Shown: positions 1 to 10,659, numbered from the stretch's first letter. The stretch: 64,000 nt of DNA from Pararge aegeria (GCF_905163445.1 NC_053183.1:18352001-18416000); one strand, 5' to 3'. Numbers and translations are program-made. The notes: generated by a model from the letters alone, not told the origin.

Positions 1-165
1 ACTTTTTGTTTATAAAGACTAATATGTTGTCTTACAAATACTATATTGATATAAATATATTGTGAGGCTACCGTAAGTATACCTATTTCTTTAAATTTTT
101 CACGGAGGAATTCACGTGATTTAAGTTTATATATTGACCGTACAACTCTTTTCTGCACGGACTTT
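1..165 (-). pseudogene. LINE-A reverse-transcriptase fragment, cut by the window edge
   Basis: Read on the minus strand, about 53 codons stay open to the window edge. They match the LINE-A RT C-terminal half at 33.1-34.7 kb: RSIYKL, LREKFKEIGILTVASQYIY and FVRQ line up with that protein near its residues 400-440. Homology stops near 165, so this copy is 5'-truncated there. The rest would lie left of the window. The open frame suggests a fairly young copy. Confidence 0.8.
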
Positions 166-239
166 TCTTTACTTATATTTGTTACATTTTGTTTTTTATG
201 ATGTCCTTCATAGGATCTTTCGTTTGTTTGTATATTATA

Positions 240-446
240 TTCTATGTTATAGTTCCTTTTTATGATTGTTTATTGTTTAGTTGCGAGGATTCGGCGACGG
301 CAAAGATAAGGGGGCTGGCTGAAAACTAGTGCTGCGCTGTTTAGTATGCAGCTGTACTGAGCCAACTCCTTTGTCACACATTTTTACTTTCAACAAATTT
401 ATGACACAAATATAACATTTTACACAAATGCATGATAATAAAGACG
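240..446 (+). mobile_element. LINE 3' UTR fragment
   Basis: The stretch from gcgaggattcggcgacgg to tgataataaagac resembles a lepidopteran LINE 3' UTR, with a possible AATAAA signal just before its end. No coding part is visible. It abuts the minus-strand LINE-B end at 447, so two LINE tails meet. Assigned from memory of similar 3' ends. Confidence 0.45.
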
Positions 447-605
447 ATTTTTCTTTATTATTATTATAACAACTCTTTATTTGTACACCACATTAAGAAT
501 TATACAAGAAAAAAAAAACATAAAAATAGAAGAAGAATACAAAAGGCGGCCTTATCGCTTAGTAGCCATCTCTGCCAGCCAACCTTAGAATTAGCAATAA
601 AAGTT
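447..605 (-). mobile_element. LINE-B 3' end, truncated
   Basis: Minus-strand match to the LINE-B 3' UTR at about 53.05-53.21 kb: the (ATT)n tail, aactctttatttgtac, and the block aaggcggccttatcgcttag are all present. Diverged from the 53-kb copy, so older than the 55.35-kb copy. Confidence 0.75.
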
Positions 606-619
606 TTTTTTTCTTTCTT

Positions 620-1649
620 TCTTTAATTTAACAGACACATGTAATGTGTTTGTTAAATTTATTAATACACATGTAATATGTTTGTTATTTTAAATTAAAG
701 AAATTAAAAAGTTAAATTAAATTTCATGACCACCGATTAAGTAGTTAATGTGTGAAAAGGCAACAAACAAACTCACATCGGTTTTTACAATGAACTAGGA
801 ACGATTGGTCCATTAGCGAATAAAAATCACGTAAAGGATGCTAAATCCTGTTTATCACGTGAAACATTAAACACGTAATTACGTACTACGTCGTCCAGTG
901 GATTTCCATCAGCAAATTGAGTTGAACAAAATCTCACCGACCTGAATAACTAGTGCAATATAAATAGACCTCGTTTCGGGACGTAATTGGGTGAGGATAA
1001 ATTGGCTCCCTGGGTCTTATGTACCCGGCTAACGAACGGACAATACGAAACTTCCGTTTTGTCTATATGGTTCGGATAACAGAACGGGTATAGCGCATTA
1101 AGAGTTCTTACCTGTCAAATTGTAAGTCTCTGCTAAAGCTATAAAAGGGCTTTGTCCTGACTGACTGACAAACTACAGCCTAAACTTCGAAAGTGGAAAT
1201 TGGAAATGTCGCGAAAAACTGTCTTGAAAGTGTTGCTGAAAAGCTGAAATGCGTTGATAGAGATATTTTCAACGTATGGTTTTTTATATATAGTGCACCA
1301 ATTTTTTGTTCCATCTGCATCGAATCTCCTTAGTATGCTAAAATTTCACATATTAGTGTAGTTAAGATCTTAAACTATGTGTTTTAATCTTTACTTTGTT
1401 GAATAAGTACGCAGATTAACATGCTCGTATCATTAACATGGGAATAAGTGTGGGCACTGACCTCTATTATACTATAAAAAATAAAACAAGTATTTGATGT
1501 CGTCTAACTCAGTTCTTTATTTTAATGCTGTAAAATTTATACCTTTTGCGTATTGATATTTACGTACGAAGGTTTTCACATGTTTTTTTTTATTATTATT
1601 TAAAATTTAAGATTACGTCATAAGACGACAATCTCGACGTCACAATTTC
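620..1649. other. No gene seen; AT-rich unassigned DNA
   Basis: No long open frame and no recognised domain. A stretch near 1140-1200 (gggctttgtcctgactgactgac...acagcctaaac) resembles a motif that recurs in lepidopteran transposable elements. The rest matches nothing else I noticed in the window. Confidence 0.5.
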
Positions 1650-1907
1650 GACGGCTGATTAGCGCAGTTTGTAGTGACCCTGCTTTCTGAGTCCAAGGCC
1701 GTGGGTTCGATTGCCACAACTGGAAAATGTTTGTGTGATGAACATGAATGTTTGTCAGTGTCTGGGTGTTTATATGTATATTCTAAGTATTTATGTATAT
1801 TATTCATAACAATATTCATCAGTCACCTTAGTCACAAGCTACGCTTACTTTGGGGCTAGATGGCGATGTGTGCGTTGTCGTAATATATTTATTTATTTAT
1901 ATTTAAG
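1650..1907 (+). mobile_element. SINE-c, near full length
   Basis: The tRNA-like head (cagtttgtagtgaccctgct, then a B-box-like gggttcgattgcc) is followed by the body with gtctgggtgtttatatgtat and ggggctagatggcgatgtg, ending in an AT-rich tail. This is the reference layout for the other SINE-c copies. It is not a tRNA gene: there is no acceptor stem, and the same head recurs with the same non-tRNA body. Confidence 0.8.
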
Positions 1908-2264
1908 ACTATATTATGATTTCTCTTTGTATTTTCTACATGCTGTCAATGTTAACCCATAACTATATTAAGGGTCTTTTTTTATTTTTTAAGAGCACTA
2001 TCAACATGCATATTACTTGTTTTTAAATATAGCACACACACAAAACATGGACTGATATGCACGTAAATTACAAGTGCACATAGCATTGACAAAGCGTGCA
2101 TATAGCCTGTAAACTAATTTTGACAAAAAAATCAACTCACAGATAAGTGAGTGTGAGTGAGCGGTGAGTTTATTACTTAAAGTTTTGCTAAAGGTTTAAA
2201 GAAGACCGAAGCGTAGCGTCCTTTGTGGTACTACTACCATCTACTACAGTCAGTGGGGGTAGGA

Positions 2265-2345
2265 TATTAAGAAATTATAAATTTCCAAACTTCCTCTGCC
2301 GGGAATCGAAACCGGGACCTCCTACTTAAAGCCACAGCAGAAGAC
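2265..2345 (-). mobile_element. SINE-d head fragment
   Basis: Minus-strand tRNA-like segment (ctgccgggaatcgaaaccgg) next to the aattataaatttcc linker that follows the head in fuller SINE-d copies such as 46.95-47.26 kb. The body is missing. Confidence 0.5.
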
Positions 2346-2714
2346 TGTTATGAGCAATAATTATTGTTATTTTATACGACGGTTATTTTTGCACGGACAA
2401 TATGTGAAACGATAAATATACAGTTGATCTACAGCTACATTCTCTCGATAGTTCTTTAAAGCGGCCCGAAAATTGAGCATAGTGAAAAAGCCCGCCATTT
2501 GGCAGATAAATTCGAGGTGTCGGTCTGTATTGATGAGTCTCACACATTATGTTCAGGGAGTGCATTTAAACTGCTCACCGGGAACTGGGAACTGTATTAA
2601 TTATACTCGATTTACGGGCTGCAGCAATGCCTAGGCTTTCGAACTTAAATGAAACGAGCTTTTTGGACATTTGCGCTTCATTTATAGAACCTAGTATTCC
2701 ATTACTAGTCTTAA

Positions 2715-2815
2715 TTTTGGGAAATAATAAATAAATATAAATACTACGACAATACAAACATCGAGCACCAAAGTAAGCTTAGCTTGCATTATAGGTGTTA
2801 AGATGACTGATGATT
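2715..2815 (-). mobile_element. SINE-c tail fragment
   Basis: Minus-strand match to the last 100 bp of SINE-c: tactacgacaataca, then the caaagtaagc block and the ttaagatgactgatga block. The head is absent. Confidence 0.65.
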
Positions 2816-4084
2816 ATTTATTATAATTAATATTTGTGGTATCGGATGTTAGGATACGAATATTATTGAATATTAAAGGAATTACGAGAAGGTTTAAATA
2901 TAAGTGTATTTATTTTCATACGAAGACAGCAGATGAAAAGACAGAGGTCTGTCCTACATCAAGGTTAGTTTGGGACTGCCCGTTCGTCGTTACGTCGTTT
3001 TATTAAGTTTATTTTGTAACTTTACCACTTCTTTCATCCCTTGTTTGACCGATGTTACATCTGCTGTTTTATAACATTCCTCGCCACACAATCACACACA
3101 CACAGGAACACAATCCCCTGGGCAATAAAATGATAAAATAGAAAAACTTAAGCCTAAAAATGACCATTCCAAATATATCTACATTAATACTCATAATACA
3201 GATAATACACCAATACACTGAAAAACATCCAAAAAAAAAGGCCGTCCATACATCGAAGCTAAAGCTAAAGTTAGAGGAGTTGATAAGAATCTTAACAATG
3301 TTTATACTTAACAATTTTAGGCGGCTCTTGAGCCAGGATAGAACTTCTCATATTATACCAGGCTCAAGTCCGAACTAACATTGAGTACCAAATAGCATGA
3401 AATAATAAGTGTTAGGACTTCCGGGTTCGAATCCCCGAACGCACCAGTAACTTTTCCAATACAGTAGCTGGTTCTCCTCTTTCATGTACGAGGCATCCCC
3501 TCAAAATTATTAATCGAATTTTCAATTAAAATTTCCGGGTTTGGGTCAACTTTCTAAACCAAACTACAGGTTTATCGCCACTTCGTCTGCTTACAACTTC
3601 TGATAAATTTATAATACAAATCTCAATCCGCTATCCTTACACAATATACCCTGATCCACTGCGTTGTGTTGAATGTTTGCGTCTTTTTCGCCTACGTAAA
3701 CCCAAAGTTACGTAGGATAAGTTACGAGTGCTCGGCTTGACATATCTTCTTCGAATTTTTATATAGTTTAGGCATATTTATTAAGACCGACCGCCCGCGT
3801 AACGTCAAAGATCGGATCTAAAAGATCTTATCGGGATAATAAGCCTATGTTTTTTATCCAGATTTGTAGTTGGAGCAACGACTTCTATTATCTATTAAAA
3901 AAAATAAAAAATAATTTTTTTTTTCATACAATAACATAAATAAATAAAAATAATAAACTCTTAAACTTTTTTTTGCTAGGGTCACTAATTCCGTATACAA
4001 ACATCATCATTGACATACAGATGGATTGACAGGCAGCAGATATATACATTAGGCTCACGGAACCTTAATTAAAAACAAAACATC
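2816..4084. other. No gene seen; one weak tRNA-like motif
   Basis: No supported coding frame. Near 3415-3475 a piece with gggttcgaatccccgaacgc resembles a SINE-a B-box region but is too short to place. Otherwise AT-rich with homopolymer A tracts around 3895-3975. Confidence 0.4.
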
Positions 4085-4172
4085 TCGAATAACGCTTTAA
4101 TAAATCCCCTTCGAAAAGTTTAACGTACGGCGCTTAATTGTGAAAGTTTGGTAGAACGCGTTTATCGTAAAA
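4085..4172 (+). repeat. Short repeat shared with 28.0-28.1 kb
   Basis: The ordered blocks ctttaataaatcccct, cttaattgtgaaagttt and acgcgtttatcg recur on the minus strand at 28025-28125. Family unknown. Confidence 0.55.
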
Positions 4173-4644
4173 AAAAAACATCCAAGGTTTTATGAAAATA
4201 ATCATCTTTTGTACCTCAAAGGTAGTTTTATTAAGTTTTTTACGAACTCCAGGTTTATTTTTGTAAGCTTTTATTAAACTTGCAAAGTTCGTATGTTGTT
4301 CTTCTGGTCCAAAATTTTAAATTGATTTTTGAACAAAGTGCAGGTTTTCCTCCCGGGTATTCTTTTGAGAAGAATTGGAGAATCACTCGGTGTGCGTAAA
4401 CTGACAGTAATACCCATCTCAACGCTTTGCTTATGAGGCGTGCAAAAGTAATCCAAAGAATACAAATAAAGTCTACGATGTCGTGGACATCACATCCTTC
4501 CACGATTACTATTCAGATAAATAAAGGCAACTAATAGTAATAAAATTAAGAAAATCTTTAGGAAATGCCATTGATCAACATGTATGAGATTTCACGACAA
4601 TATTATCAACGGTGTTTGAATACGACCTACGAATCTACCAACTT

Positions 4645-4720
4645 CGCCACAGACCTGTGGCCTTAACTCTTCCCATTCTGCGAGGAGACCTGTGCCCTAT
4701 AGTGAGCCGTTAATAGGTTT
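4645..4720 (+). mobile_element. SINE-a 3' fragment
   Basis: Matches the SINE-a 3' part in order: ggccttaact, cgaggagacctgtgccct and a diverged gtgggccggtaatgg. The head is absent. Confidence 0.55.
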
Positions 4721-4727
4721 TGTTAAT

Positions 4728-4785
4728 CCAAAAATTCAAAATTCATTTATTTAAATTAGGCTTAGTTTATAAGCATTTTGGATAA
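4728..4785 (-). mobile_element. LINE-A 3' tail, severely truncated
   Basis: The minus strand carries (aattca)-type tail units followed by atttatttaaattaggct and tttataagcattttgg, matching the last about 50 bp of LINE-A at 34.81-34.86 kb. Confidence 0.6.
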
Positions 4786-4821
4786 GATGATGATAATAAT
4801 TACGTATCTATTTATATTTAA

Positions 4822-4988
4822 CTAGCTGTCCCGGCGAACTTCGTACCGCGGATCATTTTTGTTTTTTTGATGAATGTTATATTTTAAGTCTGAGACGAAT
4901 CCAAAAAATCAAATATCATAAAAATTGGTCCAGCCGTTCTTGAGTTATAAATGGTGTGACTAACACAACTTTCTTTTATATATATAGA
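4822..4988 (-). mobile_element. Helitron-like nonautonomous element
   Basis: Read on the minus strand it begins TCTATATATATA and ends CTAG, flanked by A and T, as Helitrons do. The 3' terminal part (ggcgaacttcgtaccgcg on the plus strand) is a variant of the terminus in the other copies. At 167 bp it has no coding capacity. Confidence 0.55.
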
Positions 4989-5244
4989 TTATTCCACAAG
5001 TCTCTCATATGTCATTGGTTTAGTGTAAACACAAACTAATATGTGAATAGTGTACGAATAGTTAGAAAGTTCTGTACGAAATAACCGTAGATCATCTTCA
5101 AAGTATTTCCAGTGGTGACATCAGCTGGGTGTCGTCTGCATATAAACCGCTTCATTAGAGTAGTCTGTGTTCATAATAATAAGTCTACCAAGTTTCATAC
5201 GTTATAATATATGGAAATACATATAAAGGTTTGTATCTGATATA

Positions 5245-5695
5245 ATTCGTTTAAAGGAAATTGCATACAATTCTACAATAAACTACCAATTGACATCTTG
5301 GAGATGTCTATTAAAAAGTTCAAAGTTTGTATTAAACGTAAGCTTATAGAAAAGTCCTATTATAGTATAAAGGACTACGTAATCGATAAAAAAGCTTGGG
5401 GGTGTAAATTACTGCTCTAATCAGGTTGCTCTTCTAATAATTTAAAATGACGTTGTGAGATGGTGATAACAAAAAAAAAACACCCGGCTAAGAGTTATAA
5501 ATTAAATTAAGTAACGGAATATACATTTTTTTATATCCTTTAAAATGATTGTAAAATAAAGTTGGAAAAAAGCAACTACTGAGTTTCTAGACGGCTTCTT
5601 CTCGATAGAATCTGCCTTTTGAACGGGTGGTTGATTCACTACAACCAAACATACTTGCTTACATTGGGCCTACTAAAATAAATCGACGTCCTGCT
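5245..5695 (+). pseudogene. LINE-A-related C-terminus plus 3' UTR
   Basis: Plus-strand codons read FYNKLPIDILEM, then KKFKVCIK and KSYYSIKDY, matching the end of the LINE-A RT protein (FYNMIPKEILDL...KKCVKTHL). The 3' UTR motif gcaactactgagtttct and diverged gaatctgcc blocks follow. 5'-truncated and diverged. Confidence 0.7.
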
Positions 5696-5800
5696 TTCTG
5701 AGTTTGGCCGTTGGTTCGATTCCCACAACTGGAAAAGGTTTATTAGATGAACATGAATGTTTTTCAGTGAGTGAGTGTGGGTGTTTATCTGTTTATTTGA
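5690..5800 (+). mobile_element. SINE-c head fragment
   Basis: cctgctttctgagtttggcc with gttcgattcccacaactgg and the start of the body. Cut off near 5800. A short Helitron-like piece (acacactttcgcatttata) follows at about 5868. Confidence 0.6.
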
Positions 5801-5887
5801 ATGATGATGACGTTACTCTCTGTTCTTCCAAATACCTCTATATCAAAAAATAAGTTGAAGGCAAACAAACACACTTTCGCATTTATA

Positions 5888-6055
5888 ATATGTTGGTAAA
5901 AAGCAACTGCTGAGTTTCTTGCCGGCTTCTTTTCGGTTGAATCTGCCTTCCGAACCGGTGGTAGAGTCACTACAAACAGACATAGGTAGGTACTTAACGT
6001 TTCGAAAGTGCTTATTAGGCCTACTTGAAATAAAAGAATTTTGAATTTGAATTTA
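5888..6055 (+). mobile_element. LINE-A 3' UTR, truncated copy
   Basis: Contains gcaactgctgagtttcttgc, ccttccgaaccggtggtaga and ggcctacttgaaataaa, then a short TTGAAT-type tail. Same strand and order as the 3' UTR of the 33-kb element. Confidence 0.8.
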
Positions 6056-6369
6056 ATATTAGTAAAGATTATAATACCGGCAATTATGAAAAGCAGTTTG
6101 AAATACGCTTCAAAAATGTTTTGAAATGATATTTTAAAAGCGCGCCGTTCAATACATGAACTTTGTATGATCTTATTACGGTAAGTTTTGTAGCTGAAGT
6201 GTATTTTGTATGCAAAGCGAGCCTTTGTGAATCGACGCTGTGCAACTTTTAATAAAGAGGCTTTCGCTAAACGCTGTGCTGCTAAGGCGAGTTTGTTTCC
6301 AACATAATATAGACGGGGTTTTGGGTTTGTGTAGATATATTAGTTTGAGTTAATGCAATGTTTTGCGGC

Positions 6370-6606
6370 TGTTCTAGTTTACCGAGGAGGGGTTCCAAGA
6401 GGTCCTGATCCCCTCGTTAGTTAGCCTCGTTAGCGCGGGAGCCCAAGCAATCGGTTGGGGTGGTTGGTGACGTCCGGGAGGTAGGTATACAACCGGTTCC
6501 TCGGGCGTCTAACAAGGCCAACAAGAGTGATATGCCGTGGTGGTTTTTAGTTTGGGAGTCCCATGTAACCTCCGTCCTGCCCAAGGGTCGGAGGTAGCAA
6601 TAAAGC
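6370..6606 (+). mobile_element. R1-clade LINE 3' UTR fragment
   Basis: Diverged plus-strand match to the minus-strand R1-clade insertion at 45.6-45.83 kb: tcctgatc, caatcggttggggt, catatgccgtggtggttttt-like and gtcctgcccaa...gaggtagc blocks occur in the same order, ending aataaagcttttcc. It joins SINE-a sequence directly at its 3' end with no poly(A) visible. Confidence 0.65.
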
Positions 6607-6735
6607 TTTTCCTCCACTTCACTTTCGGGGTGCTGAGTTCGAATCCCAGCACGCACCCCTAACTTTTCTAAGTTTTACGCGTTTTAAGTAATTAAAATAT
6701 CACTGGCTTTAACTGTGAATGATAACACAGGATAT
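6607..6735 (+). mobile_element. SINE-a, 5' part replaced
   Basis: Starts inside the SINE-a head at acttcactttcgggg, with the B-box ttcgaatcccagcacgcac and body taacttttctaag...taattaaaatatcac. The expected first about 30 bp is missing and the R1-clade fragment stands in its place. Confidence 0.7.
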
Positions 6736-6784
6736 TTCTTTTCAAGAATTTCTCACTTGCTAATTAAGAGTAAGAAAAGCTGTG

Positions 6785-7010
6785 ACGGGACATCGAGCAA
6801 ATGTGAAACGTTTAAGTTAGTTAGAGCTATTAGAATTATATAAGTATATAATTAACAAAAACCAATTAAGAAAATATAGATTAAAATAATTTAAGGACAC
6901 AGAACAACAAAGAGCAGATGTGAAACGTTAAAATTAAAAAAAATATATTTATAAGTAATAAAAACCAATTGAGAAAATACAGAGTAAAGAAATTTAAAAA
7001 TAACATGCCG
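6785..7010 (+). repeat. Degenerate direct duplication, period about 118 bp
   Basis: Two copies of a unit containing gagca(a/g)atgtgaaacgtt and aaaaaccaattaagaaaata with the same spacing. AT-rich and noncoding. Confidence 0.5.
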
Positions 7011-7299
7011 TGAGGGTTATAGGCCTATAGGGTTTATTTAACTGCAAAGGCACGCTTATACATTTTTAAAATCAAAGTTTTCGTGACTTGACGCCCAGCA
7101 GATGAAGATATAACAATAAACTTGGTAATAGGTAAAACTTATAATAATTAATTAATTGGGAAAACAAATTGCGAGGCATTACAGACGGTTGATTTCCTCA
7201 TCTTGCGACCGAAGGGCTGGCTAATTTTTTGCGCAACGAATCAGCCTGGCTGTTCAGCAAATGCAGCAAGCGCTCTTGGCACTATTTCATTCGGGTACG

Positions 7300-7422
7300 A
7301 CCTTGCTTTCTGAGTCCAAGGCTGTGGGTTCGATTCCCCCAAGGGGAAAATGTTTGTGTGATGAACGTAAATGTTTTGAGTGAATGGGTTCGGCGTCTCG
7401 TATAATAAGTATTTATGAATGA
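7300..7422 (+). mobile_element. SINE-c head fragment
   Basis: gctttctgagtccaaggctg, B-box gggttcgattccc and gtttgtgtgatgaacg. The body is truncated and rearranged after 7380. Confidence 0.65.
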
Positions 7423-7424
7423 AT

Positions 7425-7568
7425 ACACATTTATTGTAGACCACAGTGTAAATTTAAAGAGATACATATACAACAGCAGAATAAGGTAGAACGTACAATA
7501 GCGATCTCTTCAAGGCAACCTAAGGCATACGAGAAAATGCTATACGAAATTGGTAGGTGGTGCTTCAC
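7425..7568 (-). mobile_element. LINE 3' end of LINE-B/LINE-C type
   Basis: Minus strand shows a short AATG-type tail, cacatttattgtagaccac, and the agcgatctcttcaaggcaac block that parallels the LINE-B and LINE-C 3' UTRs. A SINE-b copy is inserted in its continuation. Confidence 0.55.
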
Positions 7569-7579
7569 ACATTGGTGAA

Positions 7580-7810
7580 ATTTTATAAATTTAAAATATA
7601 TATTAAAAAATTTCAAAACCGACAGGATTTGAACCTGCGACTCTCGGGCAATCGCGGCCTGAGCGCTTTCACCAATCAAGCTACGGCTCTCCTACTATCG
7701 CTGCCGAAAATTAGTATATGCCTTGCACATCAGTCTTATAGCGACTGTAATTTATAAAATTGATAATTCCTCCAAGTGTAGGTAAAAACACTACTAAAAA
7801 AATTATAAAA
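7580..7810 (-). mobile_element. SINE-b copy with 11-bp TSD
   Basis: Flanked by acattggtgaa at 7569-7579 and 7811-7821. The tRNA-like part on the minus strand has gacaggatttgaacctgcga (a reversed B box) and gagcgctttcaccaatcaag. The right end carries the SINE-b tail aattcctccaagtgtagg in plus orientation, so the copy has an internal inversion or inverted-dimer structure. Total 231 bp. Confidence 0.75.
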
Positions 7811-7891
7811 ACATTGGTGAAGTATTAGAATTTAAATTAATTAACGTAAAATAAACATAACATATAAAGATATGTACAAAAATATAATATA

Positions 7892-8320
7892 CTAGCTGTT
7901 GCCCGCGACTTCGTCTGCGTTTGATTTTGTTTTTTGAAATGACATTAAATTTAGTTGTAGATCTAAAAAAAATTAAAGTACTCAGTATCACTAAGTCTTA
8001 AATGAGGCGTTTGCTGCTGACCTCTATCTCAAACCGCAGTTTGGACAAAATTAAACACATATTATAACCTCTATAGTATAAAAATAATTATTTAAATCGG
8101 TTATAATTTGTCGGAGTTATGGTATAAATCGTCAAAGATTTTGTTCCCACCTACCAAAGGAACCAAGCAAGGTAATGTCGGAATAAAAAGTATCCTATAT
8201 TACTTCTAACACTTCCAAGAATATGTGTACAAAGTTTCATGAGGATCGGTTTAGCAGTTTTCGCGTGAAAGCGTAACAAACAAACTTACATTCACCTTTA
8301 TATTATAATGTTATATATAA
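7892..8320 (-). mobile_element. Helitron-like nonautonomous element
   Basis: Its 3' terminus on the minus strand is gcgggcaacagctag followed by T. The interior shares tcggttataatttgtcggag and gtttcatgaggatcggtt with the 31.5-kb copy. The 5' end near 8320 is degraded. Confidence 0.65.
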
Positions 8321-8334
8321 TATATATAAAATAT

Positions 8335-8445
8335 TTGTAGGGATATTCCATACATTATGTATATTATTCATAAAATTTATTCATCAGTTATTCTAGTACC
8401 CATAGCGTAGCTTATCGTAGTATATTTCGAAGTATATATATTTGT
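8335..8445 (+). mobile_element. SINE-c tail fragment
   Basis: acattatgtatattattcat, ttcatcagtt and gtacccata blocks followed by a diverged end. No head. Confidence 0.5.
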
Positions 8446-8469
8446 ATATGGGTGTGTGATAATAACAAT

Positions 8470-8612
8470 ATAACTAAAGTTTATAATTGTCACGCAGTCG
8501 CGGCGCTGCGTTACATTTTACGGCGTCGTTAAGAGACTGTATTTCATACTTTATGTCCCTCCTGTCCGGGAAGAACACTCCGAACCTCGCTTTCATAGTG
8601 TTGTTACAAAAT
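8470..8612 (+). repeat. Rep-1 copy 1 of 7
   Basis: Core gtcgcggcgctgcgttacat, acggcgtcgtt and gagactgtatttcatacttt. Its 3' AT-rich end runs straight into a minus-strand SINE-d. The family is unknown; I saw it only between 8.4 and 17.9 kb, always on the plus strand. Confidence 0.7.
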
Positions 8613-8840
8613 ATTCTCCTTTTTTTATTCCACTGCACATTAGCCCTTGATTGCAATCGCACTGCTGGTAAGTGATTATGCAATCTAAGATGGTAATGGG
8701 CTAACCTGTTATGGGTATAGCAGTTATATTAACCCATTAATTGGGTTCTACGCGACCCAGTACCGGAACGCTAAATCGCTGGTACGTCTTTGTCGGTAGG
8801 GTAATTAGCCACGGTCGAAGCCACCCACCAGATAAAATAT
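8613..8840 (-). mobile_element. SINE-d body and tail
   Basis: The minus-strand poly(A) side is tttttttattccact, followed by tagcccttgattgcaatc, gatggtaatgggctaacc, ttctacgcgac and gtctttgtcggtagggt. The tRNA-like head is missing. Inserted at the 3' end of a Rep-1 copy. Confidence 0.7.
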
Positions 8841-8884
8841 ACGATTGAATAGTTATACTCTATATTTCTCTATATCCCTATCAG

Positions 8885-9162
8885 TATCAGTATCAGTATC
8901 GCTAAGCCTTAAATGAGGAGTTCTGTCCACTATCTCCAACCAAGTTTGGGTAAATTAAACACTTGTTATAATCTCTATAGTACAAAAATAATTATTGGTT
9001 ATAATATGTCGGAGTTACGGTGTAAAATCGTCAAACACTTTCATCCCATGTCCCAAATGAACCGAGCTTAATGTCGGGATAAAAAGTATCCTATATTACT
9101 TCTAAAACTTCCAAGAATATGTGTACACAGTTTTATGAGGATCGGTTAAGTAGTATCCCTAC
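8885..9162 (-). mobile_element. Helitron-like fragment
   Basis: Interior sequence matching 31.6-31.96 kb (cgctaagccttaaatgagg, tatgtcggagttacggtgta, aatatgtgtaca). It starts after three tatcag units and stops at 9162, where a plus-strand Helitron 5' end begins. Confidence 0.6.
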
Positions 9163-9215
9163 TAATATTATAAATGTCAATGTAAGTTACTTTGTTACGT
9201 TATCACGCAAAAATA
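9163..9215 (+). mobile_element. Helitron-like 5' end
   Basis: Starts tccctactaatattataaat, the 5' terminus of the Helitron-like family, and continues only to cgttatcacgcaaaa. It sits head-to-head with the previous fragment. Confidence 0.55.
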
Positions 9216-9290
9216 AGTTGTGGGAATCGAACCCTCGGCCTTGGACTCAGAAAGCAGGGTCGCTGCCCACTGCGCCAGTCGGCCGTCAAA
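9216..9290 (-). mobile_element. SINE-c head fragment
   Basis: Minus-strand gtgggaatcgaaccctcggc, ctcagaaagcagggtcgctg and actgcgccagtcggccgtc, with no body. Confidence 0.65.
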
Positions 9291-9479
9291 AAAACATATC
9301 AAGAGAGTACAATTTGGTGGCCTTAACGCTACATAGCGATTTCTTCCAGGCAACCAATGGCGTGAAATTTTTGAAGTGATATTTTAGTAGCTTTGCGACT
9401 TTTGGTACGGGCTATTATAGTTTCGCGTCACCAACATAACCAACATGTGAGTCCATAAAAGCTCCTACCATTGTGTGTA

Positions 9480-9690
9480 ATACATATGTATACCTTTTTA
9501 GGCATATATACACACATATACATTTACACATATATATACATATATATATACATTGTATTTGGTTTTACTGAGGTCGCTAGTACTGATTAAGCCGTTTGGT
9601 GACGATCAGAATACAGTCGTCACCACCCCTCCTCCAATAAGGGGACTAAGGAAACGGAAAGGGGCAGCAGCATTCTCAATGCTATTACTA
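9480..9690. repeat. AT/AC microsatellite and unclassified repeat-like DNA
   Basis: 9485-9555 is an imperfect (AT)n/(ACAT)n tract. 9560-9690 (gtcaccacccctcctcc, ggggactaagg, gcagcagcattctcaatgct) resembles sequence near 24.7 kb, suggesting another old interspersed family. Confidence 0.45.
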
Positions 9691-9694
9691 CCAT

Positions 9695-9939
9695 CTGACG
9701 GCTGATTTGCGCAGTTTGCAGCGACACTGCTTTCTGAGCCCAATGCCGTGGGTTCGATTCCCACTACTGGAAATTGTTTGTGTGATGAGCACGAATGTTT
9801 ATATGTATTTTCTAAGAATTCATATACTTATATAATTCATAAAAAATTTCATAAGGCATCTTAGTACCCATTACACAATCTACGCTTACTTTGTGGCTAG
9901 ATGGCGATGTGTGTATTGTCGTAGTATATTTATTCATTA
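9695..9939 (+). mobile_element. SINE-c, near full length
   Basis: Head gacggctgatttgcgcag, B box gggttcgattccc, and body to ggctagatggcgatgtgtg. A short deletion removes most of the gtgtctgggtgtt segment. It ends against the next Helitron-like element. Confidence 0.75.
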
Positions 9940-10195
9940 CTAGATGTGCCCTGCGGCTTCGCCCGCGTAGTTTTGGGAGGCAGCGTACTGCTACATAGTC
10001 AACACCTACAGTCATACATATGAGATTTTTAGTTCAGAAACATTATTTTATCTTGTGTAATTTTTTTTTAATGAAAACTATACTTTATTATTTCTAATAA
10101 CTCCAAGAATATGTATAAAAAGTTTCATGTAGATCGGTTCAGTAGTTTTCGCGTAACAAACAAACTTACATTCACATTTATAATATTAGTAGGGA
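9940..10195 (-). mobile_element. Helitron-like element, complete termini
   Basis: The plus strand runs from ctag (9940) to aatattagtaggga (10195), flanked by A and T, which is TC...CTAG on the minus strand. The subterminal gcttcgcccgcgtag differs from the 31.5-kb copy, so this is a second subfamily. Confidence 0.6.
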
Positions 10196-10659
10196 TTTAT
10201 TTATTTATCTACTGTGATCACCAACCCGTCTTGGCCAGCGTGGTGATAATGGGCAAACCCTCGCATTGGAAAAGTCTTTCAGTGATAATGATGTCGCCAG
10301 CCCCATGACTATTTTTTTGGTCTTCGTTTTGTTAAACTATTAACTTACCTAACAGTAATTATTTTCTTTGAAATAATTGCCTAAAGAAGACTAATACAGA
10401 TGATAATATAACGCCTGTTATCTATATCAGTGTGCTTAAAAACAACTTTTGCGTAAGTACAAATAAAACACATAAAAAAATAGTGAGGTAACCTGTATAT
10501 CTGAGAGTTCTCTATAGTGAACTCAAGGGATTGTATAGTTTGGCAATAGGCTTTTACCAGCGTGGTAGAGTAAAGCCTGTGTAAGGGATGATGGTAAATA
10601 TGTACGTACCTACTACTGCCAAGAAATATTTGAATGGCCAATAAAACAGTAAAATACCA

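Noticed and set aside
1650..1730. tRNA gene candidates (also at 9216, 15725, 35088, 46950, 61520)
   Set aside because: B-box-like sequences are present, but no full cloverleaf with an acceptor stem, and each is fused to a recurring SINE body.
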